NCBI RefSeq assembly: GCF_900113115.1
Contig: NZ_FOOF01000010.1
Span: forward strand, 124,001 to 188,000
Length of the DNA: 64,000 bases
Source: Duganella sp. CF458
GTDB taxonomy: Bacteria > Pseudomonadota > Gammaproteobacteria > Burkholderiales > Burkholderiaceae_D
Direction of reading: 5' to 3'
In this document: piece after piece, positions 38,448 through 47,120 of the stretch
Layout: each line of letters starts with the position of its first letter
Position numbering within the stretch: position 1 is the stretch's first letter
Made by a program: the position numbers and the translations under genes
Notes under the pieces: model-generated
Told to the model about the DNA's origin: nothing
Seen by the model: only the letters and a program-made list of their open reading frames with translations
The model's database searches: none

Positions 38448-39026
38448 TCAGAGGCCCGCGTTGCGGACCACCCGCAATTCCATCTGCAATTCGCTGTGCA
38501 CGGCCATTTGGCCGATGCGGGCCGGCAGGAAACGCACATGGCGCAAGGCCGCCAGCAGCTTTTCCTCCTCGTCTTCGTTGCCATCGACCTCGACCACCTG
38601 GGCGCGCACGACTTCGCCCAGCGCGTTGATCCAGAATCGCGCGGTGATATAGCCGCCGCTGGTGCCAGGCAGCTCAAGCAGCTCGCCGCGTGCCAGGCCA
38701 TCCGCCACCGTGGGTGGGCTGGTCAATTCGTGCAAGGGAAAAAATTGCGGGGGGGGCTGGTCTTGCTCCGCCACCATTGGCGGCTCGGGAGCGGGGGCTG
38801 GCGCCGCAGCCAGTACTACCGCAGGCTCGGCGGCCTTGACTGGTGCCAAGGGCTTGCTGGGCGCCACTGCCGGCTGCGGCAGCAGCGACACCATCAATGC
38901 AACGGGCGCCGGCGGTGGCAGCGCTTTGACGGCGCCGCCATGCTGGCCGGCGCCAAGCAGGAAAGCCAGGTGGGCCAGCACCGTCAGGGCCAAGGCACCG
39001 GCCTTGCCCCACGGTGCACGCCGCAT
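38448..39026 (-). CDS. TonB-like protein at the end of the minor-pilin operon
   Basis: Protein of 192 residues: one N-terminal membrane helix (about 9-27, ALALTVLAHLAFLLGAG), a Pro/Ala-rich periplasmic linker (30-105), and a TonB-type C-terminal domain (GYITARFWINALGEVVRAQVV, RHVRFLPARI). TonB proteins couple the ExbBD proton channel to outer-membrane receptors. Its ATG is one base after the pilY1 stop, so it is translated in tandem with the pilus genes, an odd place for a TonB gene. No exbB/exbD is nearby. It may serve pilus assembly or be a fortuitous operon tail. Confidence 0.75.
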   Translation of the reverse strand: MRRAPWGKAGALALTVLAHLAFLLGAGQHGGAVKALPPPAPVALMVSLLPQPAVAPSKPLAPVKAAEPAVVLAAAPAPAPEPPMVAEQDQPPPQFFPLHELTSPPTVADGLARGELLELPGTSGGYITARFWINALGEVVRAQVVEVDGNEDEEEKLLAALRHVRFLPARIGQMAVHSELQMELRVVRNAGL

Positions 39027-39027
39027 C

Positions 39028-42000
39028 TTACTTGCCCAATTCACGCCACTGCAGGCGCCTGGTCTGGACCTCGCCACCATTGCCGCCATCACCCGGTTTT
39101 GGCTTGGTCAGGCCAACGGTTTTAGGGCGCTTGCCATCAGCGGTGACGATGACAATCACAGGTTTGCCGCTTGGCAGCTTGCTCACCGTCATACCTACGA
39201 TCGGCGAAGTCATCCTGGTGCCCAACGGGGCCTTGTCGTTGATTGCGCCGCCGCTGCCATTGAATTGGTACAGCCAGCTATAGCCGCCGGGCTGGCAATC
39301 CGATGCCGATGGCACCACGGTTGGCACCAGCAGGGTACCTTCGAACAGTTGCAGATCGACGGCAACGCGCTCGCCGGCACTTGGCAGTTCGATATACCAA
39401 CCCGGATCGCTCGACCAGTTGACCTTCTGGGCATCGACGATGTTGCGGGTGACGTCGGACGACGTCATGCGCTGCTTCACGAATGCGTTCAACGACAGGT
39501 TCTTCGTATTTTCCAGGTCATCCTTGAGACCAACCACAATTTGCGGAGTTACCGAAGCGCTCTCTTTCGGCACGACCAGGTCGCTGGTGCCCAGGAAGCG
39601 GCCGGTACCAAAGTACACGATCACCGATTTGTCAGGGCCTTCGGTCAGGTCCGGCGCCGCCATGATAGGACGGTTCTCACCCACGTTGATCAACTGGGTC
39701 ACCGTGCCGGCTTTCAAATCGAAGCGCCACATATTGCCCAGCAAGTCGCCGCCATAGGCCGCAACTGCCGTGTTGTCGTCATTGAATTTGAAGGCAGCGA
39801 TGTTCAGGCGGGCCAGTCCGCTTGGATTTGTTTTCGAACCGGCGCTGGTTGCAATATCCCGCACATTGGCCTTCATCTTCGGGTCCGACAGGTCCAGCAC
39901 GAATACGTGGCCCTTGCCGTCGCCGTCGTATTTGCCGCCTTCCGCGACGTTGTTATAGCCGGACGTCAGGACGGCTACCCATTTTTCATTGACCTTGGTG
40001 ATATGCGCCGGGCCAAAGCTATAGCCGAGATTTGGATTGTCGTCGGCACTATACGTCCACAGTACCTTCGGCGTTGCAGGGTCGGTGATATCCAGCGCAT
40101 AGAAGCCGCGGCCGCCCTTGCCCATGGCGCCGATCAGCATGGTGCGCCATTCCGTACCGATCTTGACGTCGGAGACGGTCAGGGCGCCGTCCAGGTAATA
40201 GCGGTGGCGGTCGGCATAATCGTTGTTGGCCAGTTGCCACAGGTCGGGCAGCACCATCGGCGGAATGTAAGCCCAGCGCTCTTCACCCGAATCCGCGTCG
40301 AAAGCGTGCAGCATGCCATCGTTGGCGGCGGCGTAAACGATACCGGCGCGATCAGCATGCTTGGCAACAAATTCCGCGTAGCCCGGGTCCTTGAAGCCGA
40401 ACGGTGGATCGCGCACGAATACCGGCTGCGAGTGCACGAAGTCGCCCAGCACCTTGTCGCGCTCACGGTACAGGCGCTTGCTTTCTTTGTCGACCATGAC
40501 CTGCGGATCCTGCCCGCGCAGGAATTTCACCAGCGTATCGGCATTGGCCGCCTTGACCTGGTCTGCGGTCCAGGTCTTGTACTGGCTCAGCGACTTCTGG
40601 ACAGTCTCGTTGAAGTAGGCCTTCTGGTCATTCGCCATACTGCCCGTGTTGAACGGCACCAGGTTATTGTTGGCGTCCGAAGTCCAGATCGTGCGCGAGT
40701 CGCCATCGGCAGTGATCTTGGTACGCAACTTCGCTGCGGCCTGCCATTTCGGGTCGCCCATGACCTCACCGGTGGTGGTGTCCATGGCATAGGCGCTCAA
40801 TTCGCCATCCCATGCGCCGGTGCGATAGTTGGCGATATAGATGCTGTTATCGCCTTCGGTCGGCTGCAGGTTACTGGTGGCCGCCGCCGCGCCGCTACCG
40901 TCGGACTGGCCGATGCTGCTCATGGCCTGGTGCAGGCTGTCTTGCAGTGCCGCCGGGTCCTTGGCGCTGAAATAGGTGCCACGGCCGCTCACTGCGGCAT
41001 GCCACAAGTCGTCGATTGTTTCGGGCGTGTTTTCCGTTGGCGCCGGCCAGTTCTGCGGGCCCTGCATGATCTTATAGTATTCGCCCGCCTTGGCCGTCTT
41101 GTAATCGCTTCGATATGGCAACGTGCCATCGACCCCCAGGCCCAGGGTGAACGTCGTCATGTGCTGGTGGTTGGCGACGTCGCCGACGTTCGCCGCACCG
41201 CCCGCGCTCGGGACGATGTTCTCCATGTTCGGACGCAGGTCGTTGTTGTAGTAATAGAAGGCGACGTCGGCCAGCGTAATCTGGTCGGCGGCCACGCCGC
41301 GCGAGCCAGCCTTGTACGGGGCATACGATGGGCGCGGGGCCTTGCCGATGTCGCCGTCCTGGTCCGTCATCAGCACAGAACGTCCATCATCGGTGTGCAA
41401 GGCTGCATTGCCGTTCCAGTAACCGTCGGTTGCCAGGATCGCGAAGTTGCGCTGGCAGGCTGCCTGGATTGGATCCGGTCCATCCGGGAATGCTTCGTTC
41501 TTGCCGAACTTATACAGCCGGCCCACTTCGTTCAACGCGGCACGCAACGGTGTGCTGGTGTCCGGGTTCAGCTTGTACAGCTCGGAATAGAACGACTCCT
41601 TGTGCTTGCCCTCGAAGGCGGAGATCGGGACCGCGATCGTGGAGTTATCGATGGTCATCAAGCCCATGCGGGCATGGAAATAGTTGGCGTCCGTCTTGTC
41701 TTCCGTGACCTGCTTCGGCGTACCGCGCACGTCCTTGAATGCCAGGCCGATGGCCGACTTCGCCATTTGCGATCGCGTGCGGTACCAAGCGTACCAGCTC
41801 GCGAAATTGCTGATCTCTTCATCGAAGTTGCAGCTGTTCGCTGCGCTGCAATCGGTGCGGCTGGCCGCTTTCGGATAGCTGTTGCGCGTAGAAACGATAT
41901 CGACGCGTTCCCAACCGCTGAAATCGACTGTCGTGTGGGTGTTATCACGCGTCGCCTGGCAATTATTGCCGTTGCTGTCGCACCATTTCACGATCACGTT

Positions 42001-42723
42001 GTAGTAGTAAGGTGCGCCTGTCACCACCTTGGCGACATAGTTCCACCCGTTCGGATAAGCGTAGGTCGAACCATTCAGTGCGTTGACGCAATTGTTGCCG
42101 TTTCCATCACACCATACGCGGTCAGGAAAGTTGGCCTTCTCGCTACCAATCGTGGCCAGGTTGATGGTGTCGGTCACCTTCAGCTTGGGACAGGCAGTAC
42201 TAGGGCCGCAAGGGTAGCCCAGGTCCGTCTGGCCATAGGTCCATTCAACGCGCTGCTTGCCATAGCCATCGCTCGGGATCCCTGCCCATGGGGATTGGTA
42301 GGCAGTTCTTGCCGCCTTGGTCGCATCCGCGCGACGCGAGCCGTCGTGGTTGACCGGCCAATCGTAGCGCACGGCAGGGTTATAGTAGATCTTGTTGAAA
42401 GCACTGGCAGCAAATGGCGGGTCGCCATCATTGCAGACGGCCGACATCCGGCCATCGGTGTTGCGGCAATACTTCTCGAAGCTGTTGCCCGACTTCATGC
42501 GGACATAGTCAGGCATGTAGTTCCACAGCATGCTGCCGGAATTATCCAGGTCAAGCATGATGTTCGGCAGCAGCACTGCTGTGGTGGAGTTGGCCAGCGG
42601 CTTGTCCGCCAGGTCCGTGCTGGCAGCGCGCGACAAGGCGGCGCCCAGCACGCTACCGGCAAACAGTGCCGCCAGCATGATTTGTTTGAAGAGTGGCCTC
42701 ATCGATAGGTCTCGCATACTCAT
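39028..42723 (-). CDS. pilY1: Type IV pilus tip adhesin/assembly factor PilY1
   Basis: Protein of 1231 residues. Signal-like N-terminus with a hydrophobic stretch (IMLAALFAGSVLGAAL), an N-terminal von Willebrand A-like region with MIDAS D60-x-S62-x-S64 in MLDLDNSGSM, and a C-terminal beta-propeller with GIVYAAANDGMLHAFDADSG and ALDITDPATPKVLW typical of PilY1/PilC. The start at 42723 overlaps the pilX stop by 4 bp (ATGA); ATGs at 42717 and 42702 are alternatives. The longer frame to 42945 lies inside pilX. It sits at the pilus tip with the minor pilins and affects extension, adhesion and surface sensing. Confidence 0.92.
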   Translation of the reverse strand: MSMRDLSMRPLFKQIMLAALFAGSVLGAALSRAASTDLADKPLANSTTAVLLPNIMLDLDNSGSMLWNYMPDYVRMKSGNSFEKYCRNTDGRMSAVCNDGDPPFAASAFNKIYYNPAVRYDWPVNHDGSRRADATKAARTAYQSPWAGIPSDGYGKQRVEWTYGQTDLGYPCGPSTACPKLKVTDTINLATIGSEKANFPDRVWCDGNGNNCVNALNGSTYAYPNGWNYVAKVVTGAPYYYNVIVKWCDSNGNNCQATRDNTHTTVDFSGWERVDIVSTRNSYPKAASRTDCSAANSCNFDEEISNFASWYAWYRTRSQMAKSAIGLAFKDVRGTPKQVTEDKTDANYFHARMGLMTIDNSTIAVPISAFEGKHKESFYSELYKLNPDTSTPLRAALNEVGRLYKFGKNEAFPDGPDPIQAACQRNFAILATDGYWNGNAALHTDDGRSVLMTDQDGDIGKAPRPSYAPYKAGSRGVAADQITLADVAFYYYNNDLRPNMENIVPSAGGAANVGDVANHQHMTTFTLGLGVDGTLPYRSDYKTAKAGEYYKIMQGPQNWPAPTENTPETIDDLWHAAVSGRGTYFSAKDPAALQDSLHQAMSSIGQSDGSGAAAATSNLQPTEGDNSIYIANYRTGAWDGELSAYAMDTTTGEVMGDPKWQAAAKLRTKITADGDSRTIWTSDANNNLVPFNTGSMANDQKAYFNETVQKSLSQYKTWTADQVKAANADTLVKFLRGQDPQVMVDKESKRLYRERDKVLGDFVHSQPVFVRDPPFGFKDPGYAEFVAKHADRAGIVYAAANDGMLHAFDADSGEERWAYIPPMVLPDLWQLANNDYADRHRYYLDGALTVSDVKIGTEWRTMLIGAMGKGGRGFYALDITDPATPKVLWTYSADDNPNLGYSFGPAHITKVNEKWVAVLTSGYNNVAEGGKYDGDGKGHVFVLDLSDPKMKANVRDIATSAGSKTNPSGLARLNIAAFKFNDDNTAVAAYGGDLLGNMWRFDLKAGTVTQLINVGENRPIMAAPDLTEGPDKSVIVYFGTGRFLGTSDLVVPKESASVTPQIVVGLKDDLENTKNLSLNAFVKQRMTSSDVTRNIVDAQKVNWSSDPGWYIELPSAGERVAVDLQLFEGTLLVPTVVPSASDCQPGGYSWLYQFNGSGGAINDKAPLGTRMTSPIVGMTVSKLPSGKPVIVIVTADGKRPKTVGLTKPKPGDGGNGGEVQTRRLQWRELGK

Positions 42724-43349
42724 TGTGAAATAACCGCCTGTACGAAACTGACATTGGAACGCGGGCCAACCACCCGCACCGTGATACGGTAAAGGGCGAC
42801 CGTGGAGCCGGCCAGGGAGTTGCCGTTCAGCGGCTGGTAAGTCAGCATGGGCTTCAAAATGCCGATACTGTTGTCGCCAATAGGCGCCGCCCCCGACGGC
42901 GCGGTAGAACACTTGGCGGGATCGAATTCGCCTGCCACATCGCACATGCGGTGGATGACGTAAGACACCTGGTTGCCAGCCGTATCAACCGGAAGCTGGG
43001 CCACCACGCCCTTGTCGCTCCAGTCCAGGTCATCGTTGGCTTCCGCGGTGTCGTTGCCGGTCAGGTCAAGCGCCGCCTGGCTGCTGGCCGAATAGCCATT
43101 GCCGCCAGCGTCAGCATCGAGCCCGCCCGGGTTTCCATGCACCCACGCGATCGCAGCTTCCACGCCGGCGTCGGCGCTGATGGCGGCACTTTGCTTGAAC
43201 GCCAGGTTGCCCGCGATCAGGGACGACGTGTCGACCGAACGCATCATGGCCAAGCCGGCCAAGGTCATGGCCACCAGCACAATCAGCGCCATTACCAGTG
43301 CCACACCCTGCTGCCGGCGGCGCTCCCCTACTTTGACTACCGATTTCAT
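42720..43349 (-). CDS. pilX: Minor pilin-complex protein PilX
   Basis: Protein of 209 residues. The N-terminal hydrophobic helix after a short basic leader (RRRQQGVALVMALIVLVAMTLAG) is the PilX form of the pilin signal. The soluble part is Gly/Asn-rich. It overlaps pilW by 4 bp and pilY1 by 4 bp. PilX with V, W, FimT and PilE forms the priming complex that starts type IV pilus assembly and carries PilY1. Confidence 0.88.
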   Translation of the reverse strand: MKSVVKVGERRRQQGVALVMALIVLVAMTLAGLAMMRSVDTSSLIAGNLAFKQSAAISADAGVEAAIAWVHGNPGGLDADAGGNGYSASSQAALDLTGNDTAEANDDLDWSDKGVVAQLPVDTAGNQVSYVIHRMCDVAGEFDPAKCSTAPSGAAPIGDNSIGILKPMLTYQPLNGNSLAGSTVALYRITVRVVGPRSNVSFVQAVISQ

Positions 43350-44452
43350 ATGCGCCCCCAGATTACGTTACGCAGGGGGATGACGGTCTCATACACCTGG
43401 TAGCGATAGCAGCCCCAATCGCTTGGGTAGTTGTCAGTTTTGATTGCAGCCCAGCTGGACTTCAGCGAGGTGGTCGCCTTGCAACTCTCGCCAGCCGGCG
43501 GCTTTTCATACTGGCTGGAACGGGTGACCAGCGCCACGCGAATGGCCTTGATGCGCGACCAGCTTGCCGGCGTCGGATTGTCCCAGCCGGCATCCGCAGC
43601 GCTGACCCAAGCGTTGATGGTCTGGCTGTCTACCGGCGCTACGCCGTATTGGGCCTGCAAGTCAATCACTTCGGACATGACGAGCTCGTTGACGACTGCA
43701 GGATTCAGCGAGTTGTCGCTACGTTCGAGGTCATGCGTTGCCGAATTGACGGAATAAACCTTGCGGAAAACCGGGCCGTTGCTGGCCGGCTTGAAACACG
43801 TGACGTTGGCGCCTGGCTGGTATTTCGGCCAATCGGCAGCAGTGCCCGCCGGCGGGTTGTATTCGCCATGCACGCCTGCGTTGTGCTGCAGCCTCGACGC
43901 CTTGTCCTGGACTTCGGTGATTTTCATCACGGTGCAGTTGCCGGCCTGCGATACCAGGGCCAGGTCGCCTTCCGAACAGGCCGCCGGATTGGCGACGTCC
44001 AGCTCGGACGACGGCAGCGGCATTTTCTTGCGCACGGTGGTCGAGCCGGACGGCAAGGCCGAGGACAGGTTGGGGTCGGCGAAATACTGGATGGTCAAGG
44101 TGTCGGGCTTGCTGCCGCCATCCTTGATCAGCAGCGGCGCGAAGTTGACGTCGGCCAGCGGCCCTTCCACGCCGCCGCAGGAGGCGCTCTTGTCGCAGTA
44201 GGCATAAGTCTTGATGCAGCCGGAATAGGAATTCGGGCCGGCAGCCATGCCCCAGCCTGCCGCCTTGGTATCGCGCTCCAACATATACAGTGCGATAGCG
44301 CCGTTTGCCTGGGCGTCCGCGCTGCTGGTGGTAGCGCGCTTGCGCGCTTCGTTATTGGTAAATGCCTGCGCCACGATCAGTGTGCCAAGCATGCCGATGA
44401 CCAGGCCTACCATCACCTCGATCAGCGTAAAGCCTTTTTGTGAGCTGTGCAT
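43346..44452 (-). CDS. pilW: Minor pilin PilW
   Basis: Protein of 368 residues from ATG 44452, where the prepilin leader MHSSQKG is followed by FTLIEVMVGLVIGMLGTLIV, the class III signal cut before Phe. The large C-terminal domain is typical of PilW. The longer frame to 44524 overlaps pilV. It lies 8 bp after pilV and overlaps pilX by 4 bp. Confidence 0.9.
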   Translation of the reverse strand: MHSSQKGFTLIEVMVGLVIGMLGTLIVAQAFTNNEARKRATTSSADAQANGAIALYMLERDTKAAGWGMAAGPNSYSGCIKTYAYCDKSASCGGVEGPLADVNFAPLLIKDGGSKPDTLTIQYFADPNLSSALPSGSTTVRKKMPLPSSELDVANPAACSEGDLALVSQAGNCTVMKITEVQDKASRLQHNAGVHGEYNPPAGTAADWPKYQPGANVTCFKPASNGPVFRKVYSVNSATHDLERSDNSLNPAVVNELVMSEVIDLQAQYGVAPVDSQTINAWVSAADAGWDNPTPASWSRIKAIRVALVTRSSQYEKPPAGESCKATTSLKSSWAAIKTDNYPSDWGCYRYQVYETVIPLRNVIWGRI

Positions 44453-44460
44453 ATATTTCC

Positions 44461-44829
44461 TCAACCGTTGATCAGGGCTACTGCTTCGTAGCGATGAGCC
44501 TTGGTCTCGCCTGGCAGCTGCCAATTGATGGTGACCGTGACTTGGTTGCCGTTGACCACCACCGTGCGCTTGCCGTTCGGCAGGCCAGGGACGGCCTCGT
44601 TTTTGGTGGCATAGGTGCTCAGATTATTGGGGTGTACCCACATGTCGCCCAGCAGCTGGTTGGCCGCAAAGCTGGCCTCCAGGCGATATTTGGAATCGGT
44701 GACCTGGCGCGTGGCCGAGGCTTGCATCCACAAAAAGGCCAGGATGCCAAACGAGAAAATCAGGATGGCCGCCAGCGCTTCAAGCAATACGACGCCATCC
44801 TGGCTGCCAGGTTTTAAATTGCGAATCAT
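44461..44829 (-). CDS. pilV: Minor pilin PilV
   Basis: Protein of 122 residues. Leader MIRNLKPGSQDG, then VVLLEALAAILIFSFGILAF with Glu5 of the mature pilin, the pattern required for assembly. The C-terminal domain is short compared with Pseudomonas PilV (about 185). It stands between fimT and pilW in the operon. Confidence 0.85.
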   Translation of the reverse strand: MIRNLKPGSQDGVVLLEALAAILIFSFGILAFLWMQASATRQVTDSKYRLEASFAANQLLGDMWVHPNNLSTYATKNEAVPGLPNGKRTVVVNGNQVTVTINWQLPGETKAHRYEAVALING

Positions 44830-44840
44830 GGGAATACTCC

Positions 44841-45431
44841 TTAAGTACAGCCCTGGGGCGTGCCGTTAAGTTTGCTATTGGGGTCGCACATGCGCACCTG
44901 CCCGCCTGCACCGACGGTCACCACGTAACGGCGTGCGTCGGTGGTCTTGGCGTTGGTGACGTCGACGCGGTTGACTTCAGTGCCGGCGGCCGCGGAAACC
45001 CGTCCAAAGCTGTCGAACGTGACAACGCCCGGTTCATCCAGGCCGGCGCCGGCTGCCAGCGCGCTGGCAAACGTGTCCGCCTTCAGCGGCTTGGGCAGGG
45101 CCACCTTGCTGACGCCGAGCCGGGCATTGCCGCCGCCTTCTTCCGGCGTGCGCTCCTGGATCGAGGCTGAGCAGATATTGGGGTTCACACAACCAACCGT
45201 CCAGGCCACCTTGCCTTCCTTGTCGGTCAGGCTGAAGCGCACTGGCGTATTGCGGCGCAAGGCTTCGGTCCGCGCCAGCTGCAGGCCGTTCAGGACGGAC
45301 TCTGCGGCAGTCCGGTTCTGTGCATCCTGCACCATGCGCGAGAAATTCGGCATGGCAAGCGCCAGCAGGATGCCCAGGACGCTGACGGCGATCATCAGCT
45401 CGATCAGGTTCACACCACGTTGCTTACGCAT
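44841..45431 (-). CDS. fimT: GspH/FimT-family minor pseudopilin
   Basis: Protein of 196 residues with leader MRKQRG and VNLIELMIAVSVLGILLALA, followed by the FimT/GspH beta domain. Family members are minor pilins; some FimT proteins bind DNA during natural transformation through basic C-terminal residues. Its start overlaps the pilE stop by one base. Confidence 0.87.
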   Translation of the reverse strand: MRKQRGVNLIELMIAVSVLGILLALAMPNFSRMVQDAQNRTAAESVLNGLQLARTEALRRNTPVRFSLTDKEGKVAWTVGCVNPNICSASIQERTPEEGGGNARLGVSKVALPKPLKADTFASALAAGAGLDEPGVVTFDSFGRVSAAAGTEVNRVDVTNAKTTDARRYVVTVGAGGQVRMCDPNSKLNGTPQGCT

Positions 45432-45877
45432 CAGCAGCGCCCACCCTTACCGGTGATCCAGCAGGTGTCGGACTTGGTCCAGCCGGCGGCGGTCGGCACG
45501 GCCGAGGTCTTTTTCACATTGCTTTCGTTCACCTCGTAGGTGAAACCTGCCATCGGGCCCTTGCCTTCGGCTTTCAGGCCATAGCTCATGCCATTGGCGG
45601 GGATATCGCAAGTGAAAGTGAAGTCGGGGTTGGCGGACGGTGCCACAGGCTGGCCCTTGTCGCAGGCGCCGGCATAAGTGCGGTTGTCCTGGAAGAACTG
45701 CTCCATTTTGATGCGCATGTCCGCCAGGCCGTTGGTGGCTTGGGGAATGTGGCCTCGGATGACATAGTCCTTATAGGATGGCAACGCCACCGACGCCAGG
45801 ATGGCGATGATGGCGATGGTCACCATCAGTTCAATCAAGGTAAAACCACTGCTGCGACGTTCGAATATTTGTTTCAC
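45431..45877 (-). CDS. pilE: Type IV pilin-like protein PilE
   Basis: Protein of 148 residues: leader MKQIFERRSSG, then FTLIELMVTIAIIAILASVALPSYKDYV with Glu5, and four cysteines in the soluble domain, two of them near the C-terminus (SDTCWITGKGGRC). It matches PilE, the minor pilin that leads or ends such operons, and is the first gene here. It is divergent from the mutS remnant, with 215 bp between. Confidence 0.9.
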   Translation of the reverse strand: MKQIFERRSSGFTLIELMVTIAIIAILASVALPSYKDYVIRGHIPQATNGLADMRIKMEQFFQDNRTYAGACDKGQPVAPSANPDFTFTCDIPANGMSYGLKAEGKGPMAGFTYEVNESNVKKTSAVPTAAGWTKSDTCWITGKGGRC

Positions 45878-46092
45878 AAGTGTTCCTTTACCAGCAATAT
45901 TAGTATTGCCGAAAAATAATTTGCCGGAAGTTTAACTGCATTTGGGAAAGAAGTCTCGCACAATTCGTTGCCAGGAAGCATCATTAGAGCGCTTTATCTA
46001 TGAGAAGGCACGGTCGCCGCATAGCCGCCCCCTGGGGTAAAATGCAACGTTTCCCCGCGCCCGGCGCAACGCCCGAACGAAATTCCGACAAA
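45878..46092. promoter_or_regulatory. Divergent promoter region pilE / mutS remnant
   Basis: 215 bp with no gene. The left half is AT-rich and should hold the pilE promoter; the right half is GC-rich and should hold the former mutS promoter. No recognised operator. Confidence 0.5.
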
Positions 46093-46174
46093 TGACCACC
46101 CTCCCCTCCGAAATCAATCCAGACGCCGTGAAGAACAGCCCGGCCGAAAAAGTGACGCCGATGATGCAGCAGAG
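46093..46174 (+). pseudogene. mutS: 5' remnant of DNA mismatch repair gene mutS, cut by the prophage
   Basis: Two frames separated by one missing base encode the MutS N-terminus: ATG 46093 gives MTTLPSEINPDAVKNS, and from about 46140 the next frame gives PAEKVTPMMQQ. TPMMQQ followed by Tyr or Phe is the hallmark start of MutS. After CAGCAG at 46174 the sequence departs and a stop comes six codons later. The MutS ATPase and all core domains are missing. Alternatively translation began at GTG 46152 and the frameshift is only apparent. The rest of mutS should lie at the far end of the prophage, beyond this window. Confidence 0.75.
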
Positions 46175-46194
46175 TGTTTTCCCTATGTAGCGAT

Positions 46195-46232
46195 GCCAAA
46201 TGAATCGCCAAGTTACGCCAAAAGTTACGCCG
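46195..46232. repeat. Short direct repeats at the prophage end
   Basis: AAGTTACGCC occurs at 46210-46219 and 46222-46231, and looser GCCAAA/CGCCAA units precede them at 46195 and 46206, with spacing of 10 to 12 bp. About one helical turn apart and within 60 bp of the junction, they resemble arm-type integrase sites of a phage attachment region. The annotated protease start lies within them. Confidence 0.5.
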
Positions 46233-47078
46233 AAAGCTTTATTCTTGACAGCAGATTTAAGGGATCCAGTGCTCGCGATCAATGAACTTTCCTGCCAGGC
46301 GCTCTTGCTCGAAATGCGGTTTCGAGGGATGACGCTGTCAACGGGAACCGGCTTCGTTGTTGATACACCAGTCGGGCCAGCTCTGATGACTAACCGGCAC
46401 AATGTGACCGGGCGAAATAACGACACTGGAGTGCTGCTGTCGCCGCAAACGGGCGCCGTGCCCGACGAATTACTGATCAGGCACAACAAGTTAGGGTCTA
46501 TTGGACAAACGGTTCAGATAGTTGAACCGCTGTACAAGGACGACGTTCCGCTTTGGGTTGAGCATCCTCGCTTAGGGGGAAAGGCTGATTTTGTTGCCTT
46601 GCCTCTGACTGGAATAGTTGGTGTGGCCCTGATGCCGATCACAACAGGACGACCCGAACATGCACTTATGGCAAGACCCGCATCAAACGTTAGTGTCATA
46701 GGCTTCCCTTTTGGCTTGTCAGCCGGCTTTAACTTTGCGATATGGGCAACTGGTTTTATCGCTTCGGAACCTTGCGTAAATTACGATAACTTGCCCATCT
46801 TCCTGATTGATTGCAGAACTCGGCAAGGACAATCGGGATCTCCTGTTTTTATCGTCTCTTCTGGGGGTATGGCCGCATTGGAAAGTGGAGCTACAGCAGC
46901 ATTTGATGGGCCGGTCGCTAGATTCATGGGCATTTACAGTGGTCGAATCAATGCGGAGTCCGATTTAGGCAAAGTCTGGAAGGCCGAAGCTGTGTTCGAA
47001 TTAATCACAAGTCTGCGACGAGTCGGCGATCGCATCCAGGCCGCCAAACCAATCTTTGCATTTAAGCATTCCCTTTAA
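46200..47078 (+). CDS. Trypsin-like serine protease in prophage cargo
   Basis: Protein of 292 residues with a chymotrypsin-fold catalytic triad: His67 in LMTNRHNVTG, Asp130 in KADFVALPL, and Ser212 in GQSGSPVF. No signal peptide, so it acts in the cytoplasm. The start is uncertain: ATG 46200 lies inside the terminal repeats and makes a repetitive N-terminus (QVTPKVTPK), while GTG 46269 has AAGGGA upstream. The gene is AT-richer than the host flanks. Cytoplasmic trypsin-like domains are frequent in bacterial conflict and defence systems. It is the cargo gene nearest to the mutS junction. Confidence 0.8.
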   Translation: MNRQVTPKVTPKALFLTADLRDPVLAINELSCQALLLEMRFRGMTLSTGTGFVVDTPVGPALMTNRHNVTGRNNDTGVLLSPQTGAVPDELLIRHNKLGSIGQTVQIVEPLYKDDVPLWVEHPRLGGKADFVALPLTGIVGVALMPITTGRPEHALMARPASNVSVIGFPFGLSAGFNFAIWATGFIASEPCVNYDNLPIFLIDCRTRQGQSGSPVFIVSSGGMAALESGATAAFDGPVARFMGIYSGRINAESDLGKVWKAEAVFELITSLRRVGDRIQAAKPIFAFKHSL

Positions 47079-47120
47079 TGGCTTCGCTTGCTGTGAATGT
47101 ACGATCTACGATGCCGAGAC

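Noticed and set aside
38662..42708. 1348-codon open frame on the plus strand opposite pilY1
   Set aside because: Antisense shadow of a GC-rich gene; no recognisable domain, and the minus-strand PilY1 has all family motifs.
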